64,000 bases of DNA. Origin: an uncultured Paracoccaceae bacterium. Its GTDB lineage: Bacteria; Pseudomonadota; Alphaproteobacteria; Rhodobacterales; Rhodobacteraceae. Under the pieces are notes generated by a model. It did not search any database. It was not told the origin of the DNA and saw only the letters and a list, made by a program, of their open reading frames with translations. Numbering within the stretch: the stretch's first letter is position 1; every line of letters begins with the position of its first letter. Shown piece by piece: positions 41,423 to 50,320 of the stretch. Where the stretch lies: assembly GCA_947488175.1 (NCBI GenBank), contig CANKYO010000002.1:124001-188000 (forward strand), written 5' to 3'. The position numbers and the translations under genes were made by a program.

Positions 41423-42631
41423 CTGATACCACGCGATCAGTTTGGCCCGGTCCTCTGGCCCTAAGTTGGTGATATTGGCGGGCGGCATGGCGTGGCTGAC
41501 ACCGGCCTGCAGATAGATTTGCCGTGCGTACCGGGCGATATCGCTTTCGGTTTCCAGGAAGACCCCCTTTGGTGCCCATTGCATGTTGCCCCAGACCGGT
41601 TCGCGGGCGTGGCACATGGAACAGCGTCCGATGACGATGTCATGGGCATCGTCGAATCCTGCGGCAGCGGCAAAGCGCGCCTCATAGGGGGTGAGCGCGC
41701 GGGCCTCTGCCTCTTCATAGCTGTCGTGGCCGGGCTGCGTCGACAGCCATGCGATCAGGATGAACAGGATCACGGTGACCGCCCATGTCCATGTGGGCCG
41801 CCCTTTGCGGGCATGCATGGAGTTGAAATAATGCCGGATCGTGACGCCCATCAGGAAAACCAGTGTGGCGATGATCCATGCATATTCGGTGCCGAAAGCC
41901 AGCGGATAGTGGTTCGACAGCATCAGGAAGATCACGGGCAGGGTGAGGTAGTTGTTGTGGGTCGACCGCAGCTTGGCGATCTTGCCGTATTTGGCATCAG
42001 GCGTTCGCCCGGCCTTCAGATCGGCCACCACAATCCGCTGGTTCGGCATGATGATAAAGAAGACGTTGGCGGTCATGATTGTGGCGGTGAAGGCCCCAAG
42101 ATGCAGAAGCGCCGCGCGCCCGGTGAAGACCTGATTGTAGCCCCATGACATCACCACCAGCAGGATGAACAGCAGGAACATCAGGGTTGTGGGCTGTTCG
42201 CCCAAGGGCGATTTGCAGAGCAGGTCATAGATGATCCAGCCCAAGGCGAGCGATGCCGCAGAGATCAGGATGCCTTGCCAGATTGCCAGATCGGCCTTGT
42301 TGGGGTCGATCAGGTAAAGCTCGGCCCCGACCCAATAGACGACCGCGAGCAGGGCGAACCCGGACAGCCAGGTCCAATAGCTTTCCCATTTGAACCAGGT
42401 CAGGTGTTCGGGCATGGCCTCGGGCGCCACCAGGTATTTCTGGATGTGATAAAACCCGCCACCATGGACCTGCCATTCCTCACCATCTGCGGGACCAGCG
42501 ATATCGCGGTTCAGCGACAGGTCGAGCGCGATGAAATAGAACGATGACCCGATCCACGCGATCGCCGTGATCACATGCAGCCAGCGCACCGCAAAGGCGA
42601 TCCAGTCCCACAAGATAGCGATGTCATACAT
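41411..42631 (-). CDS. puuD: Membrane-bound urate hydroxylase (PuuD type) with C-terminal cytochrome c domain
   Basis: The protein has 406 residues and oxidises urate to 5-hydroxyisourate at the inner membrane. The N-terminal part has about eight membrane helices and the family-typical AVRWLHVITAIAWIGSSFYFI, the histidine-containing WQVHGGGFYHIQKYLVAP and MLSNHYPLAFGTEYAW. The C-terminal domain carries a haem c site (GRCSMCHAREPVW) and a distal Met in HAMPPANIT, passing electrons to the respiratory chain. It points away from the LysR and allantoinase genes. A 5-hydroxyisourate hydrolase gene (uraH) is not visible in the window. Confidence 0.95.
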   Translation of the reverse strand: MYDIAILWDWIAFAVRWLHVITAIAWIGSSFYFIALDLSLNRDIAGPADGEEWQVHGGGFYHIQKYLVAPEAMPEHLTWFKWESYWTWLSGFALLAVVYWVGAELYLIDPNKADLAIWQGILISAASLALGWIIYDLLCKSPLGEQPTTLMFLLFILLVVMSWGYNQVFTGRAALLHLGAFTATIMTANVFFIIMPNQRIVVADLKAGRTPDAKYGKIAKLRSTHNNYLTLPVIFLMLSNHYPLAFGTEYAWIIATLVFLMGVTIRHYFNSMHARKGRPTWTWAVTVILFILIAWLSTQPGHDSYEEAEARALTPYEARFAAAAGFDDAHDIVIGRCSMCHAREPVWGNMQWAPKGVFLETESDIARYARQIYLQAGVSHAMPPANITNLGPEDRAKLIAWYQAGS

Positions 42632-42721
42632 GGCACGTCCCCTTTTGCGCCCAGTCTAGTCAGGGCGTTGGTTTTCTTGTATTCCCTGATATTGCAAGGC
42701 TCTATCAAAAATTGCGAAATA

Positions 42722-43642
42722 ATGTCGTATCTTGAGAATATCCGGACCTTCGTGCGGGTCTACGAGTTGGGGTCGATGTCTGCGGCTGGCCGCGATTTGC
42801 GGATATCGCCAGCGGTCACCTCGGCCCGGATATCGGCTTTGGAGGATCATCTGGCGGTCCGCCTGTTCCAGCGGACCACGCGCAGCCTGACGCCAACCGC
42901 TCAGGGCAAGGCGTTTTATGGCGGGGCGTGTTCGGTGCTGGACGCGGTGGATTATGCCGAGGCGCAGGTGACCGATCTGACCGAAAACCCGAAGGGGTTG
43001 CTGCATGTGGCCGCACCCCTGGGCGTCGGGCGGCGGTTAATTGCGCCACATGTGCCTGATTTCACCACTGAATACCCGCTGATCGACGTGCGTCTGCGCA
43101 TGACAGATCGGAATGTGGACATGACGGCAGAGGGCCTTGATCTGGCGTTTCATCTGGGCAAACCAGCCGACAGCAACCTGCGCATTCGCAAGATCGCGGA
43201 CGTGGCGCGGGTGCTGGTCGCCTCGCCTGCCTATATCGCGCGGCGCGGGCATCCCGTGGATGGGGCCGCGCTGGTCGGTGACGGTCATGATTGCCTGAAC
43301 CTGCGGTTTCCGGGCGCGTCGGAGTTTCAGTGGCGGCTGATGACGGCGGACGGCCCGCAGAAATTCCGCGTCGCCGGGCGGTTGGAAAGCGATGATGGCG
43401 ATGTGCTGACCGATTGGGCGTTGGCAGGGCAGGGGGTCGCTCTGAAACCGCGTTTCGAAGTGGCCGAGCATCTGGCATCTGGCGCATTGATCCCGGTGGC
43501 CGAGGCGACCCCGCCGGAACCGGTGCAGATGGCGTGCCTTTATACCCATCGTCGGCATCAGGACCCTAAAACCCGTCTGTTCATGGAATTCATGACGGGC
43601 CGCATTGCCAGCGCGATTAAAGCCGCCGAAAGTGTTTCGTGA
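42722..43642 (+). CDS. LysR-family transcriptional regulator
   Basis: The protein has 306 residues from the ATG at 42722 (MSYLENIRTFVRVYELG). Upstream frame extension is unconserved and overlaps puuD. The HTH is GSMSAAGRDLRISPAVTSARISALEDHL, followed by the LysR linker and an effector domain of the cluster I (CrgA-like) type. It sits divergently from puuD and directly before the allantoinase gene, so control of the purine genes is likely but unproven. The 90-base region between it and puuD should hold both promoters. Confidence 0.88.
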   Translation: MSYLENIRTFVRVYELGSMSAAGRDLRISPAVTSARISALEDHLAVRLFQRTTRSLTPTAQGKAFYGGACSVLDAVDYAEAQVTDLTENPKGLLHVAAPLGVGRRLIAPHVPDFTTEYPLIDVRLRMTDRNVDMTAEGLDLAFHLGKPADSNLRIRKIADVARVLVASPAYIARRGHPVDGAALVGDGHDCLNLRFPGASEFQWRLMTADGPQKFRVAGRLESDDGDVLTDWALAGQGVALKPRFEVAEHLASGALIPVAEATPPEPVQMACLYTHRRHQDPKTRLFMEFMTGRIASAIKAAESVS

Positions 43643-43702
43643 AGAATTTGAAAAACGCCAGGGATTTTTCAGATTAACCTGACAATGAATGGGAGTAAGC
43701 GC

Positions 43703-45103
43703 GTGAAAAGATATCCACGTGATATGATCGGCTATGGGGCGCACCCGCCTGACCCGCAGTGGCCCGGCGGGGCGCGGATTGCCGTGCAGATTGTCCTGAA
43801 TTACGAGGAAGGCGGCGAGAATAGCGTGCTGCATGGGGATGCCGCATCAGAGGCCTTCCTGTCCGAGATTGTTGGCGCTGCTGCATGGCCCGGTCAGCGC
43901 CACTGGAACATGGAAACCATCTATGAATACGGGGCGCGCGCCGGGTTCTGGCGGTTGCACCGGACGATGGCTGACTTGCCAGTGACCGTTTACGGGGTCG
44001 CAACCGCACTGGCCCGCGCGCCGGAACAGGTCGCGGCGATGAAGGATGCGGGCTGGGAAATTGCCAGCCACGGACTGAAATGGGTCGAATACAAGGACGC
44101 GCCAGAGGATGTGGAGCGTGCCCACATGGAACAGGCGATCCGCCTGCATACCGAGGTCGTGGGTGCGCCGCCGCGCGGCTGGTACACGGGCCGTTGTTCG
44201 ATGAATACGGTTCGGCTGGCCGCCGAAACCGGGCAGTTTGCCTACGTCGCTGACAGCTATGCTGATGATCTGCCTTACTGGATGGAGTTCGGGCGGCGCG
44301 ACCAGTTGATCGTACCCTATACGCTGGATGCCAACGACATGCGCTTTGCCACGCCGCAGGGGTTCAACGCGGGGGCGCAGTTTCTGGAATATCTGAAGGC
44401 CAGCTTTGATGCGCTCTACCGCGAAGGCGGGCGGATGATGTCCATCGGATTGCATTGCCGCCTGATTGGGCGGCCCGGACGGGCAGAGGCGTTGCGGGAA
44501 TTCATCGAATATGCCCAAAGCCATGAAGGGGTCTGGTTCGCCACCCGCGAACAGATCGCCGACCATTGGGCCAAAACCCATCCGCATCAGCGCTGGGCGC
44601 GCCCGTCGCAGATGGACAAGGCGACATTCATGCAGAAATTCGATCATGTCTTCGAACATTCACCTTGGGTGGAGGAGCGGGCCTTCGATCTGGAGCTTGG
44701 CACTGTTCATGACACCGCGACCGGGCTGCATAATGCGATGTGCCGGGCATTCCGGGCTGCGTCGGAGGAAGAGCGGCTGAGCGTCCTAACGGCCCACCCT
44801 GATCTTGCAGGCAAACTTGCCGCGGCCAAGCGGCTGACGGCGGAAAGCACGGCAGAGCAGGCCAGTGCCGGTCTGGATGCGTTGACGGACAATGAACGCG
44901 CCGAATTTGCGGCGCAAAACGCAGCATATACAGATAAATTCGGCTTTCCTTTCATCATTGCCGTGCGTGACCACGACAAGGCGTCGATCAAGGCTGCATT
45001 CGCGGCGCGACTGGAAAATGATCGGGCGACCGAATTTGCCGAAGCCTGCCATCAGGTCGAACGCATCGCCCTGCACCGGCTGAAAGACATGCTGCCCCGA
45101 TGA
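43703..45103 (+). CDS. puuE: Bifunctional allantoinase (PuuE) / OHCU decarboxylase (UraD) fusion
   Basis: The protein has 466 residues from the GTG at 43703 (KRYPRDMIGYGAHPPD), which follows GGGAG at proper distance. An ATG six codons earlier has no such site. Residues 1 to about 300 are the metal-independent polysaccharide-deacetylase-type allantoinase (RIAVQIVLNYEEGGENSVLHGD, EIASHGLKWVEY, SIGLHCRLIGRPGR). From about 305 (MDKATFMQKFDHVFEHSPWVEE ... FGFPFIIAVRD) it is the OHCU decarboxylase domain. The two parts catalyse late steps of urate breakdown: decarboxylation to S-allantoin, then hydrolysis to allantoate. It overlaps the next gene by ATGA. Confidence 0.94.
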   Translation: MKRYPRDMIGYGAHPPDPQWPGGARIAVQIVLNYEEGGENSVLHGDAASEAFLSEIVGAAAWPGQRHWNMETIYEYGARAGFWRLHRTMADLPVTVYGVATALARAPEQVAAMKDAGWEIASHGLKWVEYKDAPEDVERAHMEQAIRLHTEVVGAPPRGWYTGRCSMNTVRLAAETGQFAYVADSYADDLPYWMEFGRRDQLIVPYTLDANDMRFATPQGFNAGAQFLEYLKASFDALYREGGRMMSIGLHCRLIGRPGRAEALREFIEYAQSHEGVWFATREQIADHWAKTHPHQRWARPSQMDKATFMQKFDHVFEHSPWVEERAFDLELGTVHDTATGLHNAMCRAFRAASEEERLSVLTAHPDLAGKLAAAKRLTAESTAEQASAGLDALTDNERAEFAAQNAAYTDKFGFPFIIAVRDHDKASIKAAFAARLENDRATEFAEACHQVERIALHRLKDMLPR

Positions 45104-45576
45104 CCCATGACATCAGAATAACACCCCTGACAGCCCAAGCATTCGCGCCATTTGGGGATGTGCTGAACTGCGACGGGGATCCGGACAAGATTATCAATGC
45201 GGGGCTGTGCGGCCGATTTCACGACCGGGCGCAGGTCGATTGTGATGGCCGTGTGGGCATCAGCCTGTTCCGATCGGAACTGCGGCAATTGCCCTACAAG
45301 CTGGATCTGGTCGAACGACATCCACTTGGGTCACAGGCCTTCATCCCGATGAGCATGGATCCGTTTCTGGTCATCGTCGCCGACGCCGATCTTCAGCCAA
45401 AAGCCTTCATCACCGCCCCGGGAGAGGGCATCAATTTCCACCGTGGGGTCTGGCATGGGGTACTCACCCCGTTAACCGGCCCCGGCCTTTTTGCCGTGAT
45501 CGACCGGATCGGCGAAGGCGACAATCTGGAGGAGCATCATTTCACCACGCCTTGCCGCGTGATTTTCGACGAGTGA
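45100..45576 (+). CDS. allA: Ureidoglycolate lyase
   Basis: The protein has 158 residues and splits ureidoglycolate into glyoxylate and urea. Family blocks are APFGDVLNCDGDPDKIINAG, LVERHPLGSQAFIPM, FITAPGEGINFHRGVWHGVLTPL (the active-site histidines) and DNLEEHHF near the end. It is translated from an ATGA overlap with the allantoinase-decarboxylase gene. The glyoxylate it makes is the entry substrate of the neighbouring beta-hydroxyaspartate cycle. The enzyme that makes ureidoglycolate from allantoate is not in the window. Confidence 0.94.
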   Translation: MTHDIRITPLTAQAFAPFGDVLNCDGDPDKIINAGLCGRFHDRAQVDCDGRVGISLFRSELRQLPYKLDLVERHPLGSQAFIPMSMDPFLVIVADADLQPKAFITAPGEGINFHRGVWHGVLTPLTGPGLFAVIDRIGEGDNLEEHHFTTPCRVIFDE

Positions 45577-45612
45577 CCGGCGCGTAAAATCGGCAACAAT
45601 AGGGGACGACCA

Positions 45613-47040
45613 ATGACAACTTCATCCATCGGGACGCCGGACCAACTGCGCGATCCCAATTATACACCCGCCCTGCACAGGGCCATACCGTTGGGTATCC
45701 AGCACGTGCTGGCGATGTTCGTATCCAATGTAACGCCAGCCATCATCGTGGCAGGGGCTGCGGGTTTCGGGTTCGGATCAAACTCGCCCGATTTTCCAGA
45801 ACTTCTGTATCTGATCCAGATGTCGATGCTGTTTGCAGGCGTGGCGACACTGCTGCAAACCATCTCAATCGGACCGGTTGGGGCCAAACTGCCGATTGTG
45901 CAGGGCACATCCTTTGCTTTCATCCCGATCATGATCCCATTGGTCGCGGGCAAAGGCGTGGACGGGCTGGCGGCACTTTTCGGTGGCGTCATCATTGGGG
46001 GCCTATTTCACGCTGTCCTTGGCGTGTTCATTGGCCGGATCCGGTTCGCCTTGCCGCCGCTGGTCACTGGGCTGGTGGTAACGATGATTGGTCTGGCGCT
46101 GGTTAAAGTCGGCATCCAATACGCGGCTGGCGGTGTGCCTGCTATCGGGACACCCGAATATGGCTCGCTTTTGAACTGGTCTGCCGCGCTGGTCGTGATC
46201 ATCGTCACGTTAGGCATGAAGTTTTTCACTTCCGGCATGCTTTCCGTGTCAGCCGTGCTGATCGGTCTGATCGTCGGCTATTGCTATGCGCTGGGCGTGG
46301 GCATTCTGGAATGGTCTGCCGTGACCGGTTCGTGGCAACGGTCTGCCGCCTTCGCATTGCCGCAGCCGTTCAAATATGGGTTCGAGTTTAGCGCTGCTGC
46401 GATTATCGGCTTCTGCTTGATGGCCTTTATCTCTGCCATTGAAACGGTGGGCGATGTGTCCGGGATTACCAAAGGTGGTGCCGGGCGCGAGGCAACGGAT
46501 AAAGAGATCGAAGGGGCCACCTATGCTGATGGTTTGGGTACCGCAATTGCGGGTATCTTTGGCGGCTTTCCGAACACATCGTTCAGCCAGAATGTCGGCC
46601 TGATCGCCATGACCGGCGTGATGAGCAGGCATGTCGTGACCTGCGGTGCAATCTTTCTGATCATCTGTGGGCTGGTGCCCAAGGTCGGCGGCGTGATCCG
46701 CACCGTCCCGATTGAGGTGCTGGGTGGCGGTGTGATCGTCATGTTCGGTATGGTGGTTGCTGCCGGTATCTCGATGCTGTCAGACGTGAACTGGAACCGC
46801 CGCAACATGGTGATCTTTGCGATTGCCCTGTCCATCGGTCTTGGGCTGCAACTGGAACCCGGTGCCGTTGCTGGCCTGCCGGATACAGCGCGCATCCTGA
46901 TGACGTCTGGCCTGCTGCCCGCAGCATTCATCGCGATTGTGCTGAACCTGCTCTTACCGGAGGAGCTGTCTGGCGAAGCAACGGATGAGGTTGCCGGTGG
47001 CCTGTCTGGCAACGGGCAAGGATCGCTGAACGGCGACTAA
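45613..47040 (+). CDS. Nucleobase:cation symporter (NCS2), probably xanthine/urate permease
   Basis: The protein has 475 residues and about 14 membrane segments. It opens with the NCS2-type LGIQHVLAMFVSNVTPAIIVAG and carries GPVGAKLPIVQGTSFAFIPI, then SAIETVGDVSGITKGG and NTSFSQNVGLIAMTGVMSR, the NAT signature region. The Q-N in SFSQNVGL is typical of purine or urate transporters of the PbuX/UacT kind. It follows allA by 36 bases behind AGGGGACG. The context of urate genes supports urate or xanthine. A strong terminator ends the operon. Confidence 0.92.
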   Translation: MTTSSIGTPDQLRDPNYTPALHRAIPLGIQHVLAMFVSNVTPAIIVAGAAGFGFGSNSPDFPELLYLIQMSMLFAGVATLLQTISIGPVGAKLPIVQGTSFAFIPIMIPLVAGKGVDGLAALFGGVIIGGLFHAVLGVFIGRIRFALPPLVTGLVVTMIGLALVKVGIQYAAGGVPAIGTPEYGSLLNWSAALVVIIVTLGMKFFTSGMLSVSAVLIGLIVGYCYALGVGILEWSAVTGSWQRSAAFALPQPFKYGFEFSAAAIIGFCLMAFISAIETVGDVSGITKGGAGREATDKEIEGATYADGLGTAIAGIFGGFPNTSFSQNVGLIAMTGVMSRHVVTCGAIFLIICGLVPKVGGVIRTVPIEVLGGGVIVMFGMVVAAGISMLSDVNWNRRNMVIFAIALSIGLGLQLEPGAVAGLPDTARILMTSGLLPAAFIAIVLNLLLPEELSGEATDEVAGGLSGNGQGSLNGD

Positions 47041-47060
47041 TCGCGGTGACCCGAACAAAG

Positions 47061-47090
47061 AAAGCCCCCGCATTTGCGGGGGCTTTTGCG
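47061..47090. terminator. Bidirectional intrinsic terminator
   Basis: A near-perfect stem AAAGCCCCCGCA / TGCGGGGGCTTT closes around two to six bases. It is followed by TTTT on the plus strand and has AAAG on the other side, which reads as T-rich on the minus strand. It lies between the convergent permease and bhcD genes and can end transcription from both directions. Confidence 0.9.
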
Positions 47091-47108
47091 TTTCGCAGAG
47101 TTCGCGCC

Positions 47109-48074
47109 CTAAAAATCAACCTCGATTGCGACGCCCTTTTCAACGGCCCGATCAACGACTGAGGCGGCAACAGCGAGGTCCTGCAAACCCACACCGGTCC
47201 CGTCGAACAGGGTGATCTCGTCATCGCTGTTGCGCCCGGGATGCGTGCCGTTGATGACGGCACCAATTTCAGTGATGTCGTCCTTGGTTTTCAACCCGGC
47301 CTTTATCGCATGTTGCGTCTCGCCCAAAGTCACGGATTGTGCGATCTCATCGGTGAATACGGTGGCCTTGACGACCAGATCGGTTTCGCATTCCTGTTTG
47401 CCGATAGTGTCAGTCCCCATGCAGGCCACATGAGTGCCGGGGCTGATATGGGCCGCGCCGAAGATGGGTGAAAAGACGGAGGTGATCGAGATGACCACAT
47501 CAGCCTCGACCATACCGTCAAGGCTGACCTCTTCGAATGGTACGCCTGCTTCCTTTGCCACTTCGGCCAGACCGGGCAGCATTTCAGGGTGGTAGTTCCA
47601 GCCGATGACCTTTTCGAAATTATGGGTTTCCAAGGCGGCGCGCAGTTGGAACTTTGCCTGATGACCTGCGCCGATCATGCCCATGACCTTGGCGTCCTTG
47701 CGGGCGAGATGTTTGATCGACACGGAGGACGCCGCCGCGGTGCGCAATGCCGTCAGCAGATTGCCCCCGACCATGGCAGCAACCTTGCCGGTGTCCGGAT
47801 CGAACAGGAACACGGTGGATTGGTGGTTGATCAGCCCGCGCCGTTCGAGGTTGTGCGGCCAGTACCCGCCCGCCTTAAGGCCCAGCGACATGCCCTTGCC
47901 ATCAAACCCGCCCTTGAAGCCGTAAAGCGCGTCTTCGTGGCCAATCGCCTCTCGGACCACGGGGAAGTTGTAGGCATCGCCTGCAGCCATGGCTGCAAAA
48001 ACCTGTTCAACGGCGGTGAAGGCGTCGGCGCGTGTGAGGATATCCGCAATCGCGGCTTCGGGGACGATGATCAT
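47109..48074 (-). CDS. bhcD: Iminosuccinate reductase of the beta-hydroxyaspartate cycle
   Basis: The protein has 321 residues of the ornithine cyclodeaminase/mu-crystallin family. I start at the ATG at 48074 (MIIVPEAAIADILTRADAF). The upstream frame is REP sequence. Family blocks are GFKGGFDGKGMSLGLKAGGYW, AAASSVSIKHLARKDAKVMGMIGAGHQAKFQL with the NAD-binding glycines, and ISITSVFSPIFGAAHISPGTHVACMG. Alone it could be called an alanine or ornithine dehydrogenase. Its position behind bhcC, bhcB and bhcA identifies it as the enzyme that reduces iminosuccinate to aspartate. A REP pair separates it from bhcC. Confidence 0.92.
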   Translation of the reverse strand: MIIVPEAAIADILTRADAFTAVEQVFAAMAAGDAYNFPVVREAIGHEDALYGFKGGFDGKGMSLGLKAGGYWPHNLERRGLINHQSTVFLFDPDTGKVAAMVGGNLLTALRTAAASSVSIKHLARKDAKVMGMIGAGHQAKFQLRAALETHNFEKVIGWNYHPEMLPGLAEVAKEAGVPFEEVSLDGMVEADVVISITSVFSPIFGAAHISPGTHVACMGTDTIGKQECETDLVVKATVFTDEIAQSVTLGETQHAIKAGLKTKDDITEIGAVINGTHPGRNSDDEITLFDGTGVGLQDLAVAASVVDRAVEKGVAIEVDF

Positions 48075-48102
48075 GGTGGGTCTTCCGGTATTGAGTGCAA
48101 CG

Positions 48103-48164
48103 CGTCCCGGGCTTGACCCGGGACTTCGTGGTGTGACGTGGAGGCCCCGGGTCAAGCCCGGGGC
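48103..48164. repeat. REP-like palindromic repeat pair, family 1 (copy 3), inside the bhc operon
   Basis: A forward element at 48103-48126 (GTCCCGGGCTTGACCCGGGA...) faces an inverted one at 48141-48164 (GGCCCCGGGTCAAGCCCGGG). It lies between bhcC and bhcD and may adjust the expression ratio of the last gene of the operon. Confidence 0.82.
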
Positions 48165-48173
48165 GGGCGTCGT

Positions 48174-49337
48174 TTAATACGCCTTGCCGCGTGCGGACAC
48201 CGGCCAGAGCGTTTCGACCTTCCCGTTCCGCACACCCACATACCAGTCATGCACGTTGCAGGTCGGGTCGCAGTGGCCCGGCACCAGCTTGAGCTTGTCA
48301 TTGACCTTGAGCACGCCGTCGGGGTCGGCCACGACACCATGTTCGTCGGAGCATTTGACGTATTCCACATCATCACGCCCGTAGATCGTGGGCAGGCCGC
48401 TATCGACCGACTGCGCCTTCAGCCCTGCATCCACGATGGCCTTGTCCGCCTTGGCGTGGCTCATGACGGAGGTCAGGATGAACAGCGCGTTTTCCCATTC
48501 GTTTTCATCAATCCGGTTGCCATCCTTGTCGAGGATACGGCCGTAATCGGCATCCATGAAGGCGTAAGACCCGCACTGCAGTTCGTTGAACACGCCCGAA
48601 TTGCTTTCGAAATAGTAGGACCCGGTGCCGCCACCGCCGACGATATCGCTTTCGATACCTTCGGCCTTGAGCATGTCGAGCGTTTCGCGGACCTGATCGA
48701 TGGCGATTGTTGTTTTGGCCTTGCGCTCTTCATAGCTATCAAGGTGCTGCATCGCGCCCTGATAGGCCTGAATGCCCGCGTATTTCAGACCGGGGGCAGC
48801 GTCGATTGCCTTGGCCAGATCAACCACCGGCTGACCATACTGCACGCCGCAGCGGCCCGCGCCCACGTCGATTTCCACCAGACACTCGATGGTCGTGCCA
48901 TACTTCTGCGCGGCGGCAGAGAGGTCGGCCACATTGTCGATATCATCGACACAGCAAATGGTCCGCGCGCCCAGCTTGGGCATCCGGGCCAGACGGTCGA
49001 TCTTTTGCGGATCGCGGACCTGATTTGACACCAGCACATCCTTGATGCCGCCACGGGCGAATACCTCTGCCTCGCTCACCTTCTGGCAGCAGACACCGAC
49101 AGACCCGCCCAGCTTTTCCTGCAGCAGCGCCACGTCGACGGATTTGTGCATCTTGCCGTGGACCCGGTGGCGCATGCCGTGTGATTTGGCGTAGTCGCCC
49201 ATCTTCTTGATGTTGCGTTCCAGCGCGTCCAGATCCAGCACAAGGCAGGGGGTCTGGATATCAGCCTCGTCCATGCCGGGGATGGCCGGCACGTCATAGC
49301 CGACTTCAAGGTTTTTCAGGTTGCTCATATCGTTCAT
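48174..49337 (-). CDS. bhcC: Erythro-beta-hydroxyaspartate aldolase
   Basis: The protein has 387 residues of the PLP-dependent D-threonine aldolase-like (DSD1) family. It condenses glycine and glyoxylate to erythro-3-hydroxyaspartate. Visible blocks are DIQTPCLVLDLDALERNIKK, the lysine region RHRVHGKMHKSVDVALLQ, CLVEIDVGAGRCGVQYGQP and the metal-site stretch LKLVPGHCDPTCNVHDWYV near the end. It ends in TAA beside the REP pair. Gene order bhcA-B-C-D matches the beta-hydroxyaspartate cycle operon of Paracoccus denitrificans. Confidence 0.95.
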   Translation of the reverse strand: MNDMSNLKNLEVGYDVPAIPGMDEADIQTPCLVLDLDALERNIKKMGDYAKSHGMRHRVHGKMHKSVDVALLQEKLGGSVGVCCQKVSEAEVFARGGIKDVLVSNQVRDPQKIDRLARMPKLGARTICCVDDIDNVADLSAAAQKYGTTIECLVEIDVGAGRCGVQYGQPVVDLAKAIDAAPGLKYAGIQAYQGAMQHLDSYEERKAKTTIAIDQVRETLDMLKAEGIESDIVGGGGTGSYYFESNSGVFNELQCGSYAFMDADYGRILDKDGNRIDENEWENALFILTSVMSHAKADKAIVDAGLKAQSVDSGLPTIYGRDDVEYVKCSDEHGVVADPDGVLKVNDKLKLVPGHCDPTCNVHDWYVGVRNGKVETLWPVSARGKAY

Positions 49338-49348
49338 TTTCTTCCTCC

Positions 49349-50320
49349 TCAGCCCTGCATCCAGGGCAGTTTATCCAGATCGACATTGCCGCCGGTGATC
49401 ACCACACCGACACGTTTGCCTGCAAAAAAGTCGCGGTTCTTGATGATGGTGGCGAGTGGCACGGCGCAGCTGGGTTCCATCACGATCTTCATGCGCTGCC
49501 AGGTCAGCTTCATCGCGTCGATGATTTCCTGCTCTGAGGCCGTGAAGATATCGGTCACATGGTTGCTGACGAAATGCCAGGTCAGCTCTTTCAGCGGGAC
49601 CTTCAAGCCATCCGCGATGGTGACCGGGGCATCATCGGCGATGATGTGACCTGCCTTGAAGCTGCGGTAGGCGTCGTCGGCCTGTTCAGGTTCTGACGCG
49701 ATGATCTGCACCTCTGGCGCGATGTTCGACAAGGTCAGGCAGGTGCCTGAAATCATGCCGCCGCCACCGATAGGGGCGACCATGATATCCACTCCATCGG
49801 TCTGTTCCATGAATTCGCGGCTACAGGTGCCCTGGCCCGCAATCACACGGGGGTCATTGTAGGGATGCACAAAATCACCACCGGTCTTGGCCTGAACCTG
49901 GGCGAACACCTCCTCACGCGATGTGGTGGATGGCTCACATTCCGTGATGATCCCGCCATAGCCTTTCACCGCATCCTTTTTTGCCTGTGGCGCTGTGCGT
50001 GGCATGACCACGTTGCAGGGGATGCCACGGCGGCCCGCCGCGTAGGACAGCGACAGCGCGTGGTTGCCGGATGAATGGGTGCAGACACCTTTCTTGGCGT
50101 CTTCATCGCTCAAACCAAATACCGCGTTGGACGCCCCACGTACTTTGAACGCACCCGCCTTTTGAAAGTTCTCGCATTTAAAGAACAGCTCGGCCCCGGT
50201 CAGATCATTCAGATAGCTTGAGGTCAGGACAGGGGTCCGGTGGATATACGGCTTGATCCGTTCATGCGCGGCGATCACGTCTTCATAGGTTGGAATATAC
50301 ATGTCTGTGATATCTTTCAT
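49349..50320 (-). CDS. bhcB: Beta-hydroxyaspartate dehydratase
   Basis: The protein has 323 residues of the serine/threonine dehydratase (fold-type II PLP) family. It converts erythro-3-hydroxyaspartate to iminosuccinate. The PLP lysine is in FQKAGAFKVRGASNAVF, with HSSGNHALSLSYAAGRRGI and the glycine loop APIGGGGMISG. Start at the ATG at 50320, whose first base is the last base of the bhcA stop (TGATG). It is followed by bhcC after 11 bases. Without context it would be annotated as threonine dehydratase. Confidence 0.94.
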   Translation of the reverse strand: MKDITDMYIPTYEDVIAAHERIKPYIHRTPVLTSSYLNDLTGAELFFKCENFQKAGAFKVRGASNAVFGLSDEDAKKGVCTHSSGNHALSLSYAAGRRGIPCNVVMPRTAPQAKKDAVKGYGGIITECEPSTTSREEVFAQVQAKTGGDFVHPYNDPRVIAGQGTCSREFMEQTDGVDIMVAPIGGGGMISGTCLTLSNIAPEVQIIASEPEQADDAYRSFKAGHIIADDAPVTIADGLKVPLKELTWHFVSNHVTDIFTASEQEIIDAMKLTWQRMKIVMEPSCAVPLATIIKNRDFFAGKRVGVVITGGNVDLDKLPWMQG

